Assembly (NCBI GenBank): GCA_934668765.1
Contig: CAKUOH010000005.1
Span: 29,987 to 93,986, forward strand
Direction of reading: 5' to 3'
DNA length: 64,000 bases
From: an uncultured Helicobacteraceae bacterium
GTDB lineage: Bacteria; Campylobacterota; Campylobacteria; Campylobacterales; Helicobacteraceae
A program made the position numbers and the translations under genes. Of this stretch, positions 28,112 to 36,715 are shown one piece after another. The notes below the pieces were generated by a model, which was given only the letters and a program-made list of their open reading frames with translations, was not told the origin of the DNA and ran no database searches. The first letter of the stretch is position 1, and each line of letters begins with the position of its first letter.

Positions 28112-28534
28112 ATGACTAAAAATTTTTGGAGAGATTTTTTATCCCAAACGCTACTAATCCCGCGATTCAAGGCATTTATCACGGATATTTTTATGATTTA
28201 TATGCCGATTTTATACATTACAACTTACGCGATTTTAGGTTCAAAAGAGGCTTTGTGGGCAAATCAAGGCGCGATTTTTGCCTGTGTGGTGGCATATAGC
28301 ATTATTACTTCGGCGATTTTTGCGCACAATGGGCAAAGTTTGGGCTACAGATACGCCAGAATTGTGCTTAAAAAAGACAATGGCAAGGACATCGGCTTTG
28401 CCACGGCATTTGTGCGCTTTGTGATTTTTTGTGTGAGCTTTGGGCTAATTGTTGGCATTTTTGTGCCATTTGTGCGCAAGGACAGGCGATTTTTACACGA
28501 TATGGTAAGCAAAACGAAAGTAGAAAAGATATAA
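28112..28534 (+). CDS. RDD family membrane protein
   Basis: 140 residues with about three membrane helices and the Arg/Asp/Asp pattern that names the family (PRFKAFITDIFMIY near the start; RRFLHDMVSKT at the end). Function unknown; some relatives are linked to ion transport. It follows pyrE by 27 bases, the same neighbour as in H. pylori. Confidence 0.85.
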   Translation: MTKNFWRDFLSQTLLIPRFKAFITDIFMIYMPILYITTYAILGSKEALWANQGAIFACVVAYSIITSAIFAHNGQSLGYRYARIVLKKDNGKDIGFATAFVRFVIFCVSFGLIVGIFVPFVRKDRRFLHDMVSKTKVEKI

Positions 28535-28570
28535 TATTGCGTAATTTGCGCTAAATCCTTACTTTGTGAA

Positions 28571-30160
28571 TCACTTCGCCACTCCGCCTTTTTCGCGTCC
28601 TTTGGTTAAAATCACAATCGGCACTCCGCTAAAATCAAAATTTGCACGAAAATAATTCACCAAATACCGCTTGTAGCTAAAATGCAAGGCGCGTGGGCGA
28701 TTCATCGAAAGCATTATCGTAGGCGGGGCGCAATCCACCTGTGTGGCGTAATAAACTTTGATAATCTTGCCTTTGTCGCTTGGAATGGGGTGCTTTTGCG
28801 TGGCAATTTTAAGGTGGCTATTTAGCTCGGCAGTAGCGATTCGGCGGTTAAAATTCTCCCACACACGCAAAATCATTTCCTTAATCTCATCAATGTGTCG
28901 CATTTTTAGCGCACTTATGGTAAGAATGGGCGCGTAAGCTAGGTAGGCAAATTTGCGCCGTATTTGCGTTTCAATCGCCTTAAAATCCGCACATTTAATA
29001 TCCCATTTATTTAGCAAAATGATAATGCCTAAATTGTATTTTTGGCTTAAACCGCTGATTTTCTCATCTAGCTCGACAAAATCCTGCGATGAATCAAGCA
29101 CCAAAAGCACGATATTGCTTTGCTCTAAAATATTTTTTGTCCTAATGAGTGCAAATTTTTCAATGCCCTCGATTTTAGAAGCACGGCGGATTCCAGCAGT
29201 ATCTACGAATCGCAAAATCTTACCTTTATAGGCGATTTCATCGCTCACAGGGTCGATAGTCGTGCCTTCTACTTCGCTAACCAAAGAGCGATTTTTGTTT
29301 AAAAGGGCGTTTAGAATGGAGGATTTGCCGACATTGACGCGCCCTATGATGCCGATATTTATGGTGGCAGATTCGTCTTGTGTGCAATTTGTTCTGGGGT
29401 ATTCATTTGCATTGTTTTGATACGAAACTTCGCTCAATGGACGCCCAAGTCCTATTTTCGCTCGTTCCGTATCAAAACAATGCAAAGCAACACCGCCATT
29501 ACTTCGATTGTTTGATTGTGAATTTTGCGTTTCGTTAGATTCTGCGTTTGCAGAATCTACAATCGAAGTATTTGCGGTATGGCTTTGCGCCGTTTTCGCG
29601 TGAAACAAGTGAGATAGAACTAATGGTTCATCGAACGCAGTTTTATGCGGAAACGGCGCAAATTGCATACCCAAAGACAAATTGTCCGCTAAAAAGTCTT
29701 TTAATTGTTTCAACCCACGATTATGCAAACTCGAAATAAAAAACACATTTTTTGCGCCAAATGCGCCATATTCCCATCGCTCAACTTTTTGAATATCTGT
29801 TTTATTGACGATTAGCACTGCATTTTTTAGGGAGCGAAAAAAGCGCAAATCTTCATCGATTATGCCCTGTTCCGCGCTAATCACATATAAAATCAAATCG
29901 CCTTCGTTTATAAAATCAAATATAATTTTTTTGACATTTTTAAAAATGCCATCTGCCTTTTTCATTAGTCCTGCGGTATCGCAGAGATTTGCATAAAAAA
30001 TGCGCCCATTATTTTCTAGCTCCAAAGGGCGGATATTTATATCACGCGTAGTGCCTTCTTTGTCGCTTGTGATGGCGATTTTGTCTTTTAGTAGACGATT
30101 AAAAAGCGATGATTTGCCAACATTTGGTTTGCCTAAAATGATGATTTTTTGCTTTGTCAT
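28571..30160 (-). CDS. der: Ribosome assembly GTPase Der (EngA) with an enlarged linker
   Basis: 529 residues, against about 440-490 usual for the family. Two GTPase domains each carry P-loops (GKPNVGKSS at about 10-18; GRVNVGKSS at 273-281), DTAG switch motifs and NKTD/NKWD specificity motifs; the C-terminal KH-like domain ends the protein. Der helps mature the 50S subunit and is essential in other bacteria. The linker between the G domains (about 159-262) contains two complete family 2 repeats read in frame (residues 159-196 and 222-259), in opposite orientation. Domain sequences are otherwise intact, so the protein should work. Confidence 0.95.
   Translation of the reverse strand: MTKQKIIILGKPNVGKSSLFNRLLKDKIAITSDKEGTTRDINIRPLELENNGRIFYANLCDTAGLMKKADGIFKNVKKIIFDFINEGDLILYVISAEQGIIDEDLRFFRSLKNAVLIVNKTDIQKVERWEYGAFGAKNVFFISSLHNRGLKQLKDFLADNLSLGMQFAPFPHKTAFDEPLVLSHLFHAKTAQSHTANTSIVDSANAESNETQNSQSNNRSNGGVALHCFDTERAKIGLGRPLSEVSYQNNANEYPRTNCTQDESATINIGIIGRVNVGKSSILNALLNKNRSLVSEVEGTTIDPVSDEIAYKGKILRFVDTAGIRRASKIEGIEKFALIRTKNILEQSNIVLLVLDSSQDFVELDEKISGLSQKYNLGIIILLNKWDIKCADFKAIETQIRRKFAYLAYAPILTISALKMRHIDEIKEMILRVWENFNRRIATAELNSHLKIATQKHPIPSDKGKIIKVYYATQVDCAPPTIMLSMNRPRALHFSYKRYLVNYFRANFDFSGVPIVILTKGREKGGVAK
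29385..29496. repeat. Family 2 repeat, copy A inside der
   Basis: 112 bp from CAATTTG to CACCGC. TTGCATTGTTTTGATACG (29407-29424) is perfectly complementary to 29468-29485, and the stem extends by three more pairs after one mismatch. Translated in frame in der. Confidence 0.9.
29574..29684. repeat. Family 2 repeat, copy B inside der (reverse)
   Basis: 111 bp from GCGGTAT to CAAATTG. TTTGCGCCGTTTTCGC (29584-29599) pairs with 29647-29662 except for one G-T pair. The arm sequence differs from copy A, yet pairing is preserved. The CACCGC ends of copies A and B face each other. Confidence 0.9.
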
Positions 30161-30248
30161 AGTTGTGAATCTAACCCTTTTTTAAGTAAAATAAAACCTT
30201 AATTTATTTAGAATCATAGCAGAAATTTTATTTTAGTAAGGATTCAAA

Positions 30249-30797
30249 ATGTGCTTTAAGATTTTAACGCTACTTTTTCCGCTCTTTGCGATAGTTTCGC
30301 TATTTTGCCACGATTTTTCATATCAGCAAGATACCGTGTATATGCTTGATGACGCGGATTTTAAGGTAAAGGACGGCGATGTGATTATTGATTTAGATAG
30401 GCTAAATGCGAAAATCAAAAACAACGAAGCCCTAACGACACAGCATTCAAATGTCATAATTGACGATGATTTGGACTTTTACTACTATTCGCGTTCTAAA
30501 AATTTAGCTCAAAATGATGATTTGATTCGCGTCCGCAGTCGCACGGGCGGATATTTTACGCGTGTGAAAGCTAGAAAAGATGGCGATAGATTCGTGCTTT
30601 TAAGCCAAGGCGGCAATCTAAAAGCCCCACAGAATTGCTACATTGTGATTCGCGGCAAAAAGGGCAAAACTTTGGCTACAAAATCAAGCGCGGTGGTAAT
30701 GGATTTGAGCGATGAAGTGGATTTTGAGGATTTGGAAGTCAATCCGCTTACAAACGCATATTTTGGGTGCTTTGGCAATCAAAGGTATATTTTTTAG
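30249..30797 (+). CDS. Hypothetical exported protein
   Basis: 182 residues with a hydrophobic N-terminal segment (CFKILTLLFPLFAIVSLFC) that is a signal peptide, possibly a lipoprotein or anchor. The rest is Asp/Lys-rich beta-type sequence with no motif I recognise (DDADFKVKDGDVIIDLDRL; YIVIRGKKGKTLATKSS). The start at 30249 follows TAAGGATTCAAA. It is divergent from der, and TGCTATGAT in the der direction at about 30211-30219 suggests separate promoters. Confidence 0.7.
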   Translation: MCFKILTLLFPLFAIVSLFCHDFSYQQDTVYMLDDADFKVKDGDVIIDLDRLNAKIKNNEALTTQHSNVIIDDDLDFYYYSRSKNLAQNDDLIRVRSRTGGYFTRVKARKDGDRFVLLSQGGNLKAPQNCYIVIRGKKGKTLATKSSAVVMDLSDEVDFEDLEVNPLTNAYFGCFGNQRYIF

Positions 30798-30850
30798 ATT
30801 TAGCGATTCGATATAAAATTCATAGCAGATTTGGGAGTGTAGATTAAAAA

Positions 30851-31495
30851 ATGAGTGAGATTTTAGAAAAAGCATTATTGCTAAAACAGCTTTATTTGCG
30901 CAAATTATGTGGCGAATCTTATTGCCAAAATATCGATTTTGCGCCCAAAAAGCCCCTTGTCAGCGACAAAAGCAAAATGACTTTGGAGCAAATCATTGAA
31001 AATTGCGCCCTTTGTGAGCTATCCAAAAGCGCAAATGGCAAATCTATTGGGCAGATTCGCGCCGATTCGCAAATCTGCTTTATCACGCTAAAACCTATTG
31101 CGCCGTATAGTGTGAGCTTTGGGATGATTGAAAATATTGCAAAGCGCGTCTTTGGGGTTGAATCTTATAGCCTTTTATCGCTTATCAAGTGTGATACGCA
31201 CATTCAAAGCAGCGCAACTCACGCTAAAATCTGCCTTGAGTATTTGCAAACGCAATTAGAGAAGCTAAAAAATACAAAACTTTTTGTGCTTTTTGGCGAG
31301 GAAGTGGCGCGATTTGTGCTTTATAGCGATGAATCTTTGGAGCATTTGCGCGGACGAATCCTAAATAATACAAACAAAAGGGATTTTATAGTAACATTCC
31401 ACATTAGCGATTTACTCAAAAATCAAAGCCTTAAAAAACTTGCATTTGAGGACTTTAAAGTCGCAAAAGAGCATTTGGCAAAAAAGAAAAATTAG
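30851..31495 (+). CDS. Uracil-DNA glycosylase family 4-like protein, altered active site
   Basis: 214 residues with the layout of family 4 UDGs: four cysteines for an iron-sulfur cluster (CALC at about 52-55; LIKC and AKIC further on) and C-terminal segments FGEEVARFVL and VTFHISDLLKN...FEDFKVAKEHL in place of the usual GxxA and HPS/SxL regions. The catalytic GEAPG/GEGPG segment normally after CxxC is not present; ITLKPIAPYSVSFGM stands there. It may be a degenerate or specialised member and perhaps not a uracil glycosylase. Likely cotranscribed with the next gene, 7 bases away. Confidence 0.6.
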   Translation: MSEILEKALLLKQLYLRKLCGESYCQNIDFAPKKPLVSDKSKMTLEQIIENCALCELSKSANGKSIGQIRADSQICFITLKPIAPYSVSFGMIENIAKRVFGVESYSLLSLIKCDTHIQSSATHAKICLEYLQTQLEKLKNTKLFVLFGEEVARFVLYSDESLEHLRGRILNNTNKRDFIVTFHISDLLKNQSLKKLAFEDFKVAKEHLAKKKN

Positions 31496-31502
31496 GGGAA
31501 AA

Positions 31503-32738
31503 ATGATGAAAATTTTAAAGATTATGGCAATTTTGGGAGCAATTTTGTGCGCTTTAAATGCAGCGGTTGGCGGTGGCGCGAATGTTTTTTCAAATATTCC
31601 ACCAGCAAAGATTGAGATTATCAACCTAAATCCTGAATCCTGCTCCAAATCCTGCCTAAAAGATTTAGCAAAGAAAAAAAAGATTTTTTCATTTATGGCG
31701 CGATTTGATAAAAAGATTGATGATGAGGATTTGCAAAATGTAATGGTTGCTTTTAGCAAAAAAATCGGCATTTATTACAAGGTGCGTTTTGATTTGTTAG
31801 AGGATAAACTTGAAGTCGCATTGCTTATGCCTAAAAAAACCATTGGCAAATACTCTACAACCACGATTGACACGATATTAGCATATCTTGCATTCCGCGA
31901 TATTGATTTTAGATTCAAGGTTTTTGATAGCATCGATGAAAACCCTGCAAATCTTGCCAAAGCACTTGATTTGCTTACCCGCGAGAAGTTTAACTTTGTC
32001 ATTGCTGTTTTATCAAAGGAGGAAAGTTTAGATGTTTTGCAAAATCTAAATCTCCCCACTTATATTCCCACGCTTAAAAAGCCGACAAATTGGAGTGGCA
32101 AAGATAATATCATCTTTGGCGGAATCGACTATGATGCCCAAATTGCGCTACTTTTAAAGGAGGCAAACAAAAACACATTACTTGCATATAATGATGATTC
32201 GGCTCTTGGTGCAATGATTGGCAAATCACTAGAGGCGCAAGTAGCACAAAATGGCAAGTTTAACTTTATACAAGAAATCGTTACAAACAAAGACGCGGCA
32301 AATTTTAGCGCGAATCTATCCAAAAGACGCACAAGTATCGCAAATGGCAATGTTTTTTTAAACACGCGAATCATTATTTCCGGCTTACTTTTAAGCCAAA
32401 TTGGGCTTTTAAGGCAAATGCCTAGCAAGATTTTCTCAACGCAGGTAAATTACAATCCTGCGATTTTATCGCTTTTGCGTGGCATAAATACGCGCAATTT
32501 AGTGATTGCAAATTCGATTGGCAGGGCAGATTCAAGGCTTATAGAATATGGCAGTTTGTTATCCGCTGATATGAAATATGATTGGGTGAATTACTCCACT
32601 GCGCTTGGCGTGGATTTGTTTTTAAATAAAATGAAAGATGACATTAGGCGATATTTTAGCGAGGATTTAGAAGACGCGCATATTGCTTATAAAACGCAAC
32701 TTTATGGTATAAATAATGGCGCGTTTGTGCGATATTAG
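31503..32738 (+). CDS. Periplasmic protein of unknown function, upstream of nth
   Basis: 411 residues, signal peptide in the first about 20 (MMKILKIMAILGAILCALNA). The body alternates beta strands and helices (FRFKVFDSIDE; FNFVIAVLSKEES; NIIFGGIDYDAQIALL; TLLAYNDDSALGAMIGKSLE), which recalls periplasmic binding protein-like folds of the ABC receptor/LpoA type. I do not recognise a specific family. The gene precedes nth in the same order as in H. pylori. The start at 31503 follows AGGGGAA; the longer frame back to 31440 overlaps the previous gene and is rejected. Confidence 0.75.
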   Translation: MMKILKIMAILGAILCALNAAVGGGANVFSNIPPAKIEIINLNPESCSKSCLKDLAKKKKIFSFMARFDKKIDDEDLQNVMVAFSKKIGIYYKVRFDLLEDKLEVALLMPKKTIGKYSTTTIDTILAYLAFRDIDFRFKVFDSIDENPANLAKALDLLTREKFNFVIAVLSKEESLDVLQNLNLPTYIPTLKKPTNWSGKDNIIFGGIDYDAQIALLLKEANKNTLLAYNDDSALGAMIGKSLEAQVAQNGKFNFIQEIVTNKDAANFSANLSKRRTSIANGNVFLNTRIIISGLLLSQIGLLRQMPSKIFSTQVNYNPAILSLLRGINTRNLVIANSIGRADSRLIEYGSLLSADMKYDWVNYSTALGVDLFLNKMKDDIRRYFSEDLEDAHIAYKTQLYGINNGAFVRY

Positions 32739-32765
32739 CAAAAATTTGGATTTGCGTGATAGAGC

Positions 32766-33452
32766 GTGAAAAAAAGAGAGCGAGAAATTGAAAAGGCGTT
32801 TTTAGCGCAATATAAAGGCGCGAAAACGGAGCTAGTCTTTAAAAATCTCTATGAGCTAACCATTTGCGTGATTTTATCAGCGCAATGCACCGATAAGCGC
32901 GTAAATATCGTAACTCCCGCACTTTTTGCAAAATATCCTAGCGTTGAATCTCTTGCAAATGCCGATATTTCGCAAGTCAAAGAGCTAATCAAATCCATCT
33001 CATTTTTTAACAACAAAGCAAAAAATATCATCGCAATGGCACAAGGCGTAATGGAGCGATTTGGTGGCGAAATCCCGCTAAATGCAGAGGATTTAAAATC
33101 ATTATCAGGCATAGGACAGAAAACCGCAAATGTCATTTTGCTAGAATTTAATGGTGCGAATCTTATGGCTGTCGATACGCATGTATTTCGCGTTTCGCAC
33201 CGCTTGGGATTAAGTAAGGCAAAGAGCGCGGAAGCAACCGAGAGAGATTTAAATAAAATTTTCTTGCGCAATCGTGGCAATCTCCACCAAGCATTCGTGC
33301 TTTTTGGACGATATATTTGCAAAGCATTAAAGCCAGAGTGCGGACAATGCTTTGTAACTAATTTTTGCGAATTTAAAAAGCAAAAAGGCAAAAAAGACGC
33401 ACTAGTCAAAAAGCGCGAATCCCAAAAAGACAAAAAAGCCTTAAAAAGTTGA
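32766..33452 (+). CDS. nth: Endonuclease III
   Basis: 228 residues. The helix-hairpin-helix LSGIGQKTANVIL holds the catalytic Lys, VDTHVFRVSHRLGL the catalytic Asp, and CKALKPECGQCFVTNFC (C-x6-C-x2-C-x5-C) binds the 4Fe-4S cluster. It removes oxidised pyrimidines and nicks the AP site. Start codon GTG. A Lys-rich C-terminal tail follows the cluster. Confidence 0.95.
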   Translation: MKKREREIEKAFLAQYKGAKTELVFKNLYELTICVILSAQCTDKRVNIVTPALFAKYPSVESLANADISQVKELIKSISFFNNKAKNIIAMAQGVMERFGGEIPLNAEDLKSLSGIGQKTANVILLEFNGANLMAVDTHVFRVSHRLGLSKAKSAEATERDLNKIFLRNRGNLHQAFVLFGRYICKALKPECGQCFVTNFCEFKKQKGKKDALVKKRESQKDKKALKS

Positions 33453-33462
33453 GTTTTAATGC

Positions 33463-33468
33463 TATAAT
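33463..33468 (+). promoter_or_regulatory. Extended -10 promoter element before cheX-like/fliN/fliO/tonB
   Basis: TGCTATAAT (33460-33468) carries a perfect TATAAT, between the nth stop and the cheX-like gene; probable promoter of the following four genes. Confidence 0.65.
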
Positions 33469-33519
33469 ACGATTTTGATTTTTTGTGGATTTTGAAGTAA
33501 AATTTAGGGAGCAAGTTTA

Positions 33520-33912
33520 ATGAATATACTGCAAAATGCGTTAATTTGTGCTATCAAAGAATCGATGGGTTTTGATTTGATGCAGGATAGAGAACCACCA
33601 AAAAGCGCGTTTAGCTCTAAAATCACGCTTGAAGACAAGCATTTTATCATTTCGATGAATAAGCCACTGCTTGTGCGATTTGCAAAGGATTTTTTAGATT
33701 CGCCAAATCCTAGCAATGACACGCTAATTGACATTGCCAAAGAACTAGCAAATCTCATTTTAGGCAAGGCAAAGGTGCTATTTGAGGATAGTGGCAAGAT
33801 TTTAAAACTAGGAATCCCCGAATTTATCGGCTGGGAATATATCTCAAACTATGAGAACGCTTTTAGCTATAAATTTGATGATATGAAAATTTGCATTTAT
33901 GAGATGAAATAA
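33520..33912 (+). CDS. CheX-like chemotaxis protein
   Basis: 130 residues. IDIAKELANLILGKAK fits the E-x2-N-x3-G helix motif of CheC/CheX/FliY phosphatases, and the rest has the alternating beta/helix pattern of CheX. Such proteins dephosphorylate CheY. The gene overlaps fliN by one base (TAATG), which ties it to the flagellar motor. The second E-x2-N motif of CheC is not present, as expected for a CheX type. Phosphatase function is inferred. Confidence 0.65.
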   Translation: MNILQNALICAIKESMGFDLMQDREPPKSAFSSKITLEDKHFIISMNKPLLVRFAKDFLDSPNPSNDTLIDIAKELANLILGKAKVLFEDSGKILKLGIPEFIGWEYISNYENAFSYKFDDMKICIYEMK

Positions 33913-34277
33913 TGGCAGAAAATGACAATATTAGCAATATATTAGATGATAGATTAGTCCATAATGAAAAGGATATTGAGTTAGCAAACTATCTCCAAGA
34001 GATGATGGATAGCTACTCAGGGCTACTTGATATGGATATAATCTTTCGCTCCGAGCTAGGAAATACCAAAATTAGTTTAGAAGAAATTTTGAAGTTTGAA
34101 AAAGGCACGGTCATTGATTTGCAAAAGCCAGCAGGTGAGAGCGTGGAGGTTTTTGTAAATGATAGGATTATCGGCAAGGGCGAAGTTATGGTATATGAAA
34201 AAAGCCTTGCAATCCGCATAAATGAGATATTAGATAGCAATGCAATCATTTACTATCTCACCAAAGAGAAGCATTAA
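33912..34277 (+). CDS. fliN: Flagellar motor switch protein FliN
   Basis: 121 residues; the SpoA (surface presentation of antigens) domain occupies residues about 45-115 with ELGNTKISLEEILKFEKGTVIDLQKPAGESVEVFVNDRIIGKGEVMVYEKSLAIRINEI split between strands. FliN is part of the C-ring and binds CheY-P. The N-terminal about 40 residues are variable. Start ATG overlaps the stop of the cheX-like gene. Confidence 0.93.
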   Translation: MAENDNISNILDDRLVHNEKDIELANYLQEMMDSYSGLLDMDIIFRSELGNTKISLEEILKFEKGTVIDLQKPAGESVEVFVNDRIIGKGEVMVYEKSLAIRINEILDSNAIIYYLTKEKH

Positions 34278-34278
34278 A

Positions 34279-35256
34279 TTGCGATTTTTTTTTGCGATTC
34301 TTTTTGGATTTGCGCTTCTATTAACCTTTGGCGCGAATCTTTTTGCGGCTGATGCGAATTTACGCGATGTGAATATTAGAGGCGATAAGGATTCGCTTGA
34401 AATTTTATTGCTGTTGGATAAAGCCTTTGAAAATCGCGTGGTAAAGGAAGATTCGCGTGGATTTTCAAGTATTATTTTTAAGAATCTAAACTACACGAAA
34501 AATAAGCTCACCACCAAATCGCAGCTTATCAAAAATATAGAAATTTTCGCGCGTGGCAATGATACTTATGTCGTGCTAGGCGAGGGTGATTTGGATTTGC
34601 GCTTTGAAATCTCCGTGCTAAATAGCGCAAATGCCATTAAAATCGCCATAAAGCCCAAAATCGGCATTGCAAAAGAAATGCTAATAAAAGAGATTCCAAA
34701 CGAAATTGCTGTGGATTCAAGCGCGAATGGTGGCACAGATTTGGGCAATGCAAATCAAAGCCCAAATCAAAGCCTAGAAGATTCCATAAACGCCCTAAAA
34801 GCGCAAAATCAGCTTATCACACCAAGCAATTCTGTCGAATCGTGGCGATACGCGCTTGTGATTGCCATTTTGCTAATGCTAATCATTGCGCTATTTATCG
34901 CCAAAAAACGCGTAGCTTTGCAAAAGGACGCCCCAAGTAGCGCGTTTCCATACTTCCAAAAGCCCCAGCTTCGCATAACTCAAAGCATTGCCATTGATGC
35001 GCGAAATAGGATTGTAGTCCTTGCTTCAAAAGACGCAGAGTATATCATTTTTGTCGGGCAGAATGGGGCGTTTTTGATTGATAAGATTGCCAAAAAACAA
35101 GTTAGCGATTTGCCAAAGATTGTCGCACATAAGGAAAATAAAATCGCAAATTTGCTTAAAGCCTACCAAAGCACACAAGCACAAAATGCCAAAATAGCGC
35201 AAAATCAACCAAGCGCAGATGATAGCGAATCTAAAAGCACGGAAAATTTGCAGTGA
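34279..35256 (+). CDS. fliO: Flagellar protein FliO with periplasmic N-terminal domain
   Basis: About 325 residues. A signal sequence (FFFAILFGFALLLTFGANLFA) is followed by a periplasmic domain of about 170 residues, one membrane helix (WRYALVIAILLMLIIALFIA) and a cytoplasmic FliO domain (LRITQSIAIDARNRIVVLASKDAEYIIFVG). FliO stabilises the FliPQR export gate; Helicobacter FliO is known to have this added N-terminal part. I favour TTG at 34279, right after the fliN stop with AGAAG upstream; ATG at 34240 inside fliN is the alternative. Position between fliN and tonB agrees with H. pylori. Confidence 0.75.
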   Translation: MRFFFAILFGFALLLTFGANLFAADANLRDVNIRGDKDSLEILLLLDKAFENRVVKEDSRGFSSIIFKNLNYTKNKLTTKSQLIKNIEIFARGNDTYVVLGEGDLDLRFEISVLNSANAIKIAIKPKIGIAKEMLIKEIPNEIAVDSSANGGTDLGNANQSPNQSLEDSINALKAQNQLITPSNSVESWRYALVIAILLMLIIALFIAKKRVALQKDAPSSAFPYFQKPQLRITQSIAIDARNRIVVLASKDAEYIIFVGQNGAFLIDKIAKKQVSDLPKIVAHKENKIANLLKAYQSTQAQNAKIAQNQPSADDSESKSTENLQ

Positions 35257-36146
35257 ATCTATTAGCGCAAAAGCATAGCAATATTTGGCTAAAAAGCTTT
35301 GTGATTTCGCTATTTATTCACGCGCTGATAGGCATTTTTGGCTATGTGATTTATGAAAAAAGCGAAGTTTTGTCCAAAAAAAATGAACCAAAAAAAGTTC
35401 AGCTTTCTTTCAAACGCGGAGGCGATAGCGCGATAAAAGATAGCAAATACAAAGAAAATACTTCAATCCCAAGTAGCAAGGCAAGAGAATTGCAAAAAAT
35501 GGCGCAAGATTCGCAAAATGTGCAGGATTCGCATCAAATGCCACAAATTTTGCAAATGCCCTTAAACGCGCAAAATTCAAATCAAGTTTCAAAGCAAAAT
35601 TCAGCCGAATCTAGTGGCACAAAAAACGCGGATTTGAGTAAAGATTCGCCACAAAATACGCTAAATCTATCCAATCTCCAAATCTATGACAATGTCAATA
35701 TAAACCCCAATATCCGCGAGATGAAATACAAGCAAGCACTAAATTATATCGCCACGCGCCCCATTCCTAGCGACCAAAAGGCAGAAATCATCGATTTATA
35801 TGGCGATGAGTTGGGCGACTATGGATTAGCAGAGATTGATTTTTTAGTCAATAACTTGCGCGATATAGGGCGAATCACGCAATACCATATCAATAGGCGT
35901 GGTTATCCTAGAGAAGCGGCACTTTTGGGGCAGAGTGGCAAAAATGTGATTGAATTTTACCTACACCCAAATGGCGATATTTCCGAGCTTCGCGTGGTGG
36001 CTAGCTCAAATTCAATCATTTTAGATAATGATATGCAGACAAATATCAAAGTCGCATTTAGGGAATATCCACGCCCCACGACAAAAGTAAAGATTCGCTT
36101 TTTTATGACTTATACGCATACAATTAACCCAAATGATTATAGGTAG
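35253..36146 (+). CDS. tonB: TonB energy transducer
   Basis: 297 residues. One N-terminal membrane helix (FVISLFIHALIGIFGYVIY, with the conserved His of the TonB anchor), a long Ser/Gln/Asn-rich periplasmic linker containing DSQNVQDSHQMPQ, and a C-terminal TonB domain (RRGYPREAALLGQSGKNVIEFYLHPNGDI). The linker has few Pro-Glu/Pro-Lys repeats, unlike the classical protein. TonB passes energy from ExbBD to receptors such as the one at 9-11.6 kb. GTG start overlapping the fliO stop by 4 bases. Confidence 0.88.
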   Translation: MNLLAQKHSNIWLKSFVISLFIHALIGIFGYVIYEKSEVLSKKNEPKKVQLSFKRGGDSAIKDSKYKENTSIPSSKARELQKMAQDSQNVQDSHQMPQILQMPLNAQNSNQVSKQNSAESSGTKNADLSKDSPQNTLNLSNLQIYDNVNINPNIREMKYKQALNYIATRPIPSDQKAEIIDLYGDELGDYGLAEIDFLVNNLRDIGRITQYHINRRGYPREAALLGQSGKNVIEFYLHPNGDISELRVVASSNSIILDNDMQTNIKVAFREYPRPTTKVKIRFFMTYTHTINPNDYR

Positions 36147-36194
36147 ATGCGTCTTTTGGATTTGATATGGCACACTTTACTAATAAAATAATCC

Positions 36195-36234
36195 GTCATT
36201 GCGAGGAAGTGCGTAGCGACTAACGAAGTAATTC
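36195..36234. repeat. Family 1 repeat, degenerate
   Basis: GTCATTGCGAGGAAGTGCG...AACGAAGTAATTC. First of five copies in the 569-base gap 36147-36715; no gene is supported in that gap. Confidence 0.65.
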
Positions 36235-36351
36235 ACTAATGAGACTTGTGAATCAAATGTGAATCTGCTTACTTTGTGCGAATCTAAATGCAATTTTATT
36301 GATTTAATTTTGGGTTATTTGTTTTGTTTGGCTTTTAGATTCGCGCCCTTT

Positions 36352-36396
36352 GGATTGCCACGAAAATTTTACTTTGCAAAATTTTCTCGCAATGAC
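36352..36396. repeat. Family 1 palindromic repeat (reverse)
   Basis: GGATTGCCAC-GAAAATTTT...AAAATTTTC-TCGCAATGAC: perfect 9-bp inner stem. Confidence 0.9.
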
Positions 36397-36404
36397 GATA
36401 AAAA

Positions 36405-36478
36405 TCCCCATCCCCTTGCGGAGTTGCAATCATCTTGTTTCCCCCTCCCTTGCGGAGGGGGATTAAGGGGGTGGGTAA
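36405..36478. repeat. Family 3 C/G-rich repeat
   Basis: Two tandem units: CCCATCCCCTTGCGGAG and CCCCCTCCCTTGCGGAGGGG followed by GATTAAGGGGGTGGGTAA. Confidence 0.8.
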
Positions 36479-36532
36479 GATTTTAGATTGCTTGCTCGTT
36501 ATAACGAATCAATTCTAGTGCTGTCATTGTGA

Positions 36533-36559
36533 GAAAAACGCAGTTTTTCGTGGCAATCT
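36533..36559. repeat. Family 1 palindromic repeat
   Basis: GTCATTGTGA-GAAAAAC-GCA-GTTTTTC-GTGGCAATCT: perfect 7-bp inner stem. Confidence 0.88.
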
Positions 36560-36575
36560 ATATTTTTATTTTTTT

Positions 36576-36613
36576 AGATTGCTTTGGGCTTTTCAAAAAG
36601 CCCTCGCAATGAC
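36576..36613. repeat. Family 1 palindromic repeat (reverse)
   Basis: AGATTGCTTTGGGCTTTT...AAAAGCCCTCGCAATGAC; inner arms GGGCTTTT / AAAAGCCC are perfect. Confidence 0.88.
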
Positions 36614-36618
36614 GGCAC

Positions 36619-36651
36619 TTCGGCGATTCGTGCGAATCGCCTCGCAATGAC
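36619..36651. repeat. Family 1 palindromic repeat (reverse), left end missing
   Basis: CTTCGGCGATTCGTGCGAATCGCCTCGCAATGAC; arms GGCGATTCG / CGAATCGCC are perfect. Confidence 0.8.
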
Positions 36652-36715
36652 GGATTTTTTAAGCTAGATTGCGCAAAGCACAAATCACAATCCCGCAAGA
36701 TTCACACCGCCACTT

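Noticed and set aside
36259..36486. Open frame between tonB and the large secreted protein
   Set aside because: Made of family 1 and family 3 repeats; no start signal.
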